A stretch of DNA of 11,032 nt, taken from the NCBI GenBank assembly GCA_900555915.1, contig USNC01000027.1, positions 1 through 11,032 on the forward strand, in the 5' to 3' direction. Of the stretch, positions 8,249 through 11,032 are shown piece after piece. Under the pieces are notes generated by a model that was not told the origin of the DNA, made no database searches, and was given only the letters and a program-made list of their open reading frames with translations. Position numbers and translations under genes: made by a program. The DNA is from an uncultured Porphyromonadaceae bacterium. Lineage in GTDB: Bacteria > Bacteroidota > Bacteroidia > Bacteroidales > Muribaculaceae. The stretch's first letter is position 1. Every line of letters starts with the position of its first letter.

Positions 8249-8403
8249 GCTGCAAAATTACAAAAAAAGGAGCGGGCATCCAACTTTAGCGGGTCTCATC
8301 CGTTATTATTTTAGAAAGAATTAAAGGAGTTAAGTCGCGCATTTACAATGTTTAACTATTTTTAATTCAGATATACAAACCTAAAAAAAAACGAAAAAAA
8401 GAA
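8249..8403. other. AT-rich divergent intergenic region
   Basis: 155-bp spacer between the divergent dacB-like and lipoprotein genes. The left part holds the dacB-like promoter. The rest is AT-rich with no full TAnnTTTG promoter on the + strand; the nearest is TATTTTTA at 8357-8364, with no TTG at the right distance. Directly before the lipoprotein start are an A9 run (8383-8391) and an A7 run (8394-8400), an A-rich leader typical of well-translated Bacteroidota genes that lack Shine-Dalgarno sequences. Confidence 0.6.
8253..8283 (-). promoter_or_regulatory. Bacteroidota-type promoter for the dacB-like gene
   Basis: Read on the - strand, TTG (8283-8281), 20 bases, then TAATTTTG (8260-8253) match the Bacteroidota primary sigma consensus TTG-N19-21-TAnnTTTG in both boxes and spacing. 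Only four bases (8252-8249) separate the -7 box from the ATG at 8248. Transcription would then start at or within a few bases of the start codon, giving a leaderless or near-leaderless mRNA. This rests on motif match only. Confidence 0.6.
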
Positions 8404-8907
8404 ATGAAAAAACTACTTTATTTACTTCTCATCCTGCCGTTTGCCCTCGCAGTGACATCGTGCAACGATGATGACAATCTCCCCAACGTGACTGTCACCA
8501 TGGATTTCAGCAATGCAGCCACGGTAGACGGGACACTGTATGTGGCCCAGACAGACACATTGATGCTCAACAGTATCGTGACAAAAGCTGTCGACAGCAA
8601 CCAGTCGGCCGTTCTCGCCAACGTGAAGTATTACTGGAACTACATCCCCGCTCCCTCCCTTACCTGGAGCAACTTCCCGCTTGAGATACCTATCGCCGAC
8701 ATGCCACTGAGAGAGAGCGGCAACAATCTGCTGCAGATGGACGCCACTCTTCTCGAGACCGACAAGTCAATGGCATATGCCAACATCGTGGTGCCTGTCA
8801 AGGTAGTGCCTACGGTGGAAGACATGCCCGACGGGCTCCAGCCGGGTGATGTGCAGCTCGTGCTCCATATCGGACAGTCGAGAACCGAGAAAGCCACAGG
8901 CAAATGA
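8404..8907 (+). CDS. Small putative surface lipoprotein, function unknown
   Basis: 167-residue lipoprotein with no recognised domain. The signal peptide is a KK start, a leucine-rich core and a lipobox VTSC, with the acylated Cys at residue 20. The following residues NDDD match the acidic export signal that Bacteroidota use to place lipoproteins on the outer face of the outer membrane; surface exposure is therefore inferred. The rest alternates short hydrophobic and polar segments (for example VTVTMDF at 29-35, ANIVVPVKVVP near 126-136), suggesting an all-beta, perhaps Ig-like fold. There is no obvious enzyme motif. The gene is monocistronic: an AT-rich divergent region lies upstream and a strong terminator follows its stop within 25 bases. 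Confidence 0.85.
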   Translation: MKKLLYLLLILPFALAVTSCNDDDNLPNVTVTMDFSNAATVDGTLYVAQTDTLMLNSIVTKAVDSNQSAVLANVKYYWNYIPAPSLTWSNFPLEIPIADMPLRESGNNLLQMDATLLETDKSMAYANIVVPVKVVPTVEDMPDGLQPGDVQLVLHIGQSRTEKATGK

Positions 8908-8931
8908 CATTGTCTGCAAGACTTGAAAAAG

Positions 8932-8971
8932 AAGGTCGGAAGCCATCGAGGTTTCCGACCTTTCTTTTTTT
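8932..8971. terminator. Bidirectional intrinsic terminator between the lipoprotein gene and lepA
   Basis: A 13-bp stem pairs AAGGTCGGAAGCC (8932-8944) with GGTTTCCGACCTT (8950-8962), with one G-T wobble and the loop ATCGA. On the + strand it is followed by TCTTTTTTT (8963-8971), a classical U-tract ending the lipoprotein transcript. On the - strand the bases after the hairpin read CTTTTTC, so it can also end the lepA transcript. Confidence 0.9.
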
Positions 8972-8993
8972 ATGCGGTCCACGCTATGCGTCG

Positions 8994-10781
8994 TCAGTCG
9001 AGTTTGAGAACGGCGAGGAATGCTTTCTGCGGCACCTCGACACGTCCGATCTGCTTCATGCGCTTCTTGCCTTCCTTCTGCTTCTCGAGAAGTTTGCGTT
9101 TGCGGGATATGTCGCCGCCGTAGCACTTGGCCGTCACGTCTTTGCGTACAGCCTTCACCGTCTCGCGCGCAATCACCTTAGTGCCGATAGCGGCCTGGAT
9201 TGCGATGTCGAACTGCTGGCGCGGAATCAGTTCCTTAAGTTTCTCACACATGCGGCGACCGAACTTCACGGAGTTGTCGGCATGGGTAAGGGTGGAGAGG
9301 GCGTCGACGCTCTCGCCGTTGAGCAGGATGTCGAGTTTCACAAGATTCGAGGGTCGGAAATCATGGATATGATAGTCGAAACTTGCGTATCCCTTGGATA
9401 TGGACTTGAGTTTGTCGTAGAAGTCGATCACGATCTCGCCGAGCGGCATGTCGAAAATTATCTCCATACGGTTGCCCGAGATGTATTCCTGCTTTATCAG
9501 TTCGCCACGCTTTCCGAGACAGAGTGTCATTATAGGCCCGATGAACTCCGCGGCTGTGATCACAGTGGCCCGGATATACGGCTCCTCAATATGGTCGATC
9601 AGCGTAGGATCGGGAAGGCCGGACGGATTATGCACCTCAGTCTTGTTGCCTTTCTTGTCGTAGACGAAATAAGACACGTTGGGGACCGTGGTTATGACAT
9701 CCATATTGAATTCACGTCCGAGGCGTTCCTGAATGATCTCCATGTGCAGCAGACCGAGGAATCCGCAGCGGAAACCGAAACCGAGGGCGGCGGAAGACTC
9801 AGGCTGGAAAGTGAGCGAGGCGTCGTTGAGCTGGAGTTTCTCAAGCGATGCACGCAGATTCTCGAAGTCTTCGGGATCGATGGGATACACACCGGCGAAT
9901 ACCATCGGTTTCACCTCCTCGAATCCGTCGATGGCGGCATCGCATGGGCGGGCCACATGGGTGATGGTGTCGCCTACCTTCACCTCCTTCGAGGTCTTAA
10001 TGCCTGATATGATGTATCCCACATTTCCTGCTGAAAGCTGTTTACGTGGGTCCATGTCGAGTTTCAGCACACCGATCTCGTCGGCATGATACTCCTTTCC
10101 GGTGCTCACAAACTTCACGAAGTCGTCGGTCTTGATAGTGCCGTTGACAATCTTAAAGTATGCGATAATGCCGCGGAAGGGATTGAAGACGGAGTCGAAT
10201 ATCAGCGCCTGGAGCGGAGCCTCCGGATCTCCCACGGGTGCGGGCACCCGGTTGACTATGGCTTCCAGAATCTCGTCCACACCCATTCCGGTCTTGCCGG
10301 AGGCGCGTATCACCTCGGAGCGGTCGCATCCGAGGAGATCCACTATCTGATCCTCCACTTCATCGGGGTTGGCGCTCTCGAGGTCGCATTTGTTGATGAT
10401 CGGTATTATCTCGAGGTCATTGTCGATGGCCATGTAGAGATTCGATATGGTCTGGGCCTGGATGCCCTGGCTGCCGTCGACGATCAGGAGCGCGCCTTCG
10501 CAGGCGGCAATGGAGCGAGACACCTCGTAGGAGAAGTCGACGTGTCCCGGAGTGTCGATGAGATTGAGCACATATTTCTCGCCGTTGAGCGTATAGTCCA
10601 TCTGTATGGCATGGCTCTTGATAGTGATGCCGCGTTCGCGTTCGAGATCCATGTCGTCGAGCACCTGCGCCTCCATGTCTTTGCCGGTGACGGTGTTGGT
10701 GCGTTCAAGAAGACGGTCGGCGAGTGTGGACTTGCCGTGGTCGATGTGGGCTATGATACAGAAATTCCTTATATTTTTCAT
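8994..10781 (-). CDS. lepA: Elongation factor 4 (LepA, ribosome back-translocase GTPase)
   Basis: 595-residue translational GTPase acting on the 70S ribosome in the cytosol. The G domain motifs are complete: [15 protein letters not shown] (11-25, P-loop), [11 protein letters not shown] (48-58, switch I), [12 protein letters not shown] (76-87, G3) and NKCDL (130-134, G4). EF-G-like domains follow, then the LepA-specific C-terminal domain ending [16 protein letters not shown], which defines EF4 rather than EF-G. Length matches the family (about 595-600). The start [16 protein letters not shown] is standard. There is no Shine-Dalgarno sequence; a perfect 12-bp hairpin ends 8 bases before the ATG. 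It is convergent with the lipoprotein gene and follows an unknown gene on the same strand. Confidence 0.98.
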   Translation of the reverse strand: MKNIRNFCIIAHIDHGKSTLADRLLERTNTVTGKDMEAQVLDDMDLERERGITIKSHAIQMDYTLNGEKYVLNLIDTPGHVDFSYEVSRSIAACEGALLIVDGSQGIQAQTISNLYMAIDNDLEIIPIINKCDLESANPDEVEDQIVDLLGCDRSEVIRASGKTGMGVDEILEAIVNRVPAPVGDPEAPLQALIFDSVFNPFRGIIAYFKIVNGTIKTDDFVKFVSTGKEYHADEIGVLKLDMDPRKQLSAGNVGYIISGIKTSKEVKVGDTITHVARPCDAAIDGFEEVKPMVFAGVYPIDPEDFENLRASLEKLQLNDASLTFQPESSAALGFGFRCGFLGLLHMEIIQERLGREFNMDVITTVPNVSYFVYDKKGNKTEVHNPSGLPDPTLIDHIEEPYIRATVITAAEFIGPIMTLCLGKRGELIKQEYISGNRMEIIFDMPLGEIVIDFYDKLKSISKGYASFDYHIHDFRPSNLVKLDILLNGESVDALSTLTHADNSVKFGRRMCEKLKELIPRQQFDIAIQAAIGTKVIARETVKAVRKDVTAKCYGGDISRKRKLLEKQKEGKKRMKQIGRVEVPQKAFLAVLKLD

Positions 10782-10789
10782 AACTTTAA

Positions 10790-10817
10790 CGTAAATTTCG
10801 CTTTCGCGAAATTTACG
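10790..10817 (-). promoter_or_regulatory. Perfect 12-bp inverted repeat with GAAA tetraloop just upstream of lepA
   Basis: CGTAAATTTCGC (10790-10801) and GCGAAATTTACG (10806-10817) are exact reverse complements separated by four bases. In - strand RNA the loop is GAAA, a GNRA tetraloop closed by C-G, so the hairpin should be very stable. It lies 8 bases upstream of the lepA start and 16 bases after the stop of the preceding gene. No good U-tract follows, so it is a poor intrinsic terminator. It may be a regulatory or mRNA-stabilising hairpin, or a dispersed palindromic element. Confidence 0.8.
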
Positions 10818-10838
10818 GGTTAGGGGTTAGGGTTTATG
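10817..10838. repeat. Short GGGTTAG tandem repeat at the end of the upstream gene
   Basis: Two exact GGGTTAG units (10817-10823, 10824-10830) and a degenerate GGTTTATG run into the stop codon (10834-10836) of the - strand gene. It resembles telomeric repeat only by chance of composition. It directly abuts the 12-bp inverted repeat. Confidence 0.7.
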
Positions 10839-11006
10839 GTTTGGTGGCTTTCACCCAGTCGAGCGATCGCCAGTATTTTTCTTTGTCGGCCGTCGATGTG
10901 CCGGGGAAATGACAGGAGAAACCGGAATAGACAGCAGGGTTGAAAGCGTTGGAATTGCCATTGAAATCCTTGGATGAGCACCCGCCGTAGATCAGCACCT
11001 CGGAGA
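10834..11006 (-). CDS. C-terminal fragment of an unrecognised protein
   Basis: The last 56 codons plus TAA of a - strand gene whose 5' part lies beyond the contig end. The frame reads SEVLIYGGCSSKDF, then NGNSNAFNPAVYSGFSCH, then FPGTSTADKEKYWRSLDW and VKATKP. The third-position GC preference matches the neighbouring genes, which supports this frame over the other open frame here. It is rich in Ser, Asn, Gly and aromatic residues, which would fit an extracellular or surface protein, but no family is recognised. It is cut at 11006 by sequencing adapter, so no start exists in this window. Confidence 0.6.
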
Positions 11007-11032
11007 CTGTCTCTTATACACATCTGACGCTG
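11007..11032. other. Nextera transposase adapter remnant (not genomic)
   Basis: Positions 11007-11025 read CTGTCTCTTATACACATCT, the exact 19-bp Tn5 mosaic end, followed by GACGCTG, the first bases of the reverse complement of the Nextera Read 1 adapter. This is untrimmed library adapter at the contig end. Genomic sequence ends at 11006. Confidence 0.98.

Noticed and set aside
8357..8364. TATTTTTA as a -7 box for the lipoprotein gene
   Set aside because: Lacks the final G of TAnnTTTG and has no TTG 19-21 bases upstream.
8323..8365. AAAGGAG followed by ATG and a five-codon frame (MFNYF)
   Set aside because: The distance to the ATG is too long for a Shine-Dalgarno site, and Bacteroidota rarely use them; no leader-peptide features.
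8904..10007. Long + strand open frame (367 codons)
   Set aside because: Lies antisense within lepA, a certain gene; the frame is a shadow of GC-rich codon use and its product has no family features.
10086..10823. + strand open frame of 245 codons
   Set aside because: Antisense shadow of the lepA G domain.
10817..10838. Telomere-like GGGTTAG repeat suggesting a linear replicon end
   Set aside because: Only two exact units inside ordinary sequence between genes; the contig end itself is adapter.
10820..11023. - strand open frame beginning MCIRDS
   Set aside because: Its start codon comes from the Nextera adapter; the real gene is in another frame.

Overview
The window looks like a contig end from a host-associated member of the Bacteroidales, most like the Muribaculaceae (inferred). 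The coding sequence is fairly GC-rich, while the spacers are sharply AT-rich. Start codons lack Shine-Dalgarno sequences. One promoter fits the Bacteroidota TTG-N20-TAnnTTTG pattern. The small lipoprotein has an acidic stretch directly after its lipidated cysteine, as in Bacteroidota surface lipoproteins. No rRNA, tRNA, CRISPR array, IS element or phage gene was seen.

Positions 1-7054 hold five genes on the + strand: a 5'-truncated TatD-family metal-dependent hydrolase; a CPA2-type cation:proton antiporter with a cytosolic UspA-like tail; an MgtC/SapB-family membrane protein; a second CPA2/KefB-type antiporter with an extra membrane module and two RCK-C (TrkA_C) domains; and an AI-2E/PerM-family membrane protein. 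Two junctions overlap by a few bases (743-746 and 3544-3547). The other two are short spacers built almost entirely from 9-bp or 7-bp tandem repeats. The layout suggests one operon centred on monovalent cation, pH and Mg-related membrane homeostasis.

Positions 7037-8248 (- strand) encode a secreted PBP4/DacB-type D-Ala-D-Ala carboxypeptidase (peptidase S13) with all three active-site motifs. It overlaps the AI-2E gene tail to tail by 18 bp. An AT-rich 155-bp divergent spacer separates it from a small lipoprotein gene (8404-8907, +). A strong hairpin/T-tract terminator lies between the lipoprotein gene and the convergent lepA gene (elongation factor 4, 8994-10781, -).

Upstream of lepA are a perfect 12-bp inverted repeat, a GGGTTAG repeat and the last 56 codons of an unrecognised - strand gene. 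The final 26 bases (11007-11032) are Nextera transposase adapter, not genome. No clearly new defence or mobile system was found. The most unusual features are the short tandem repeats that fill spacers right up to start or stop codons, the tetraloop hairpin before lepA, and the antiporter/MgtC/antiporter cluster.
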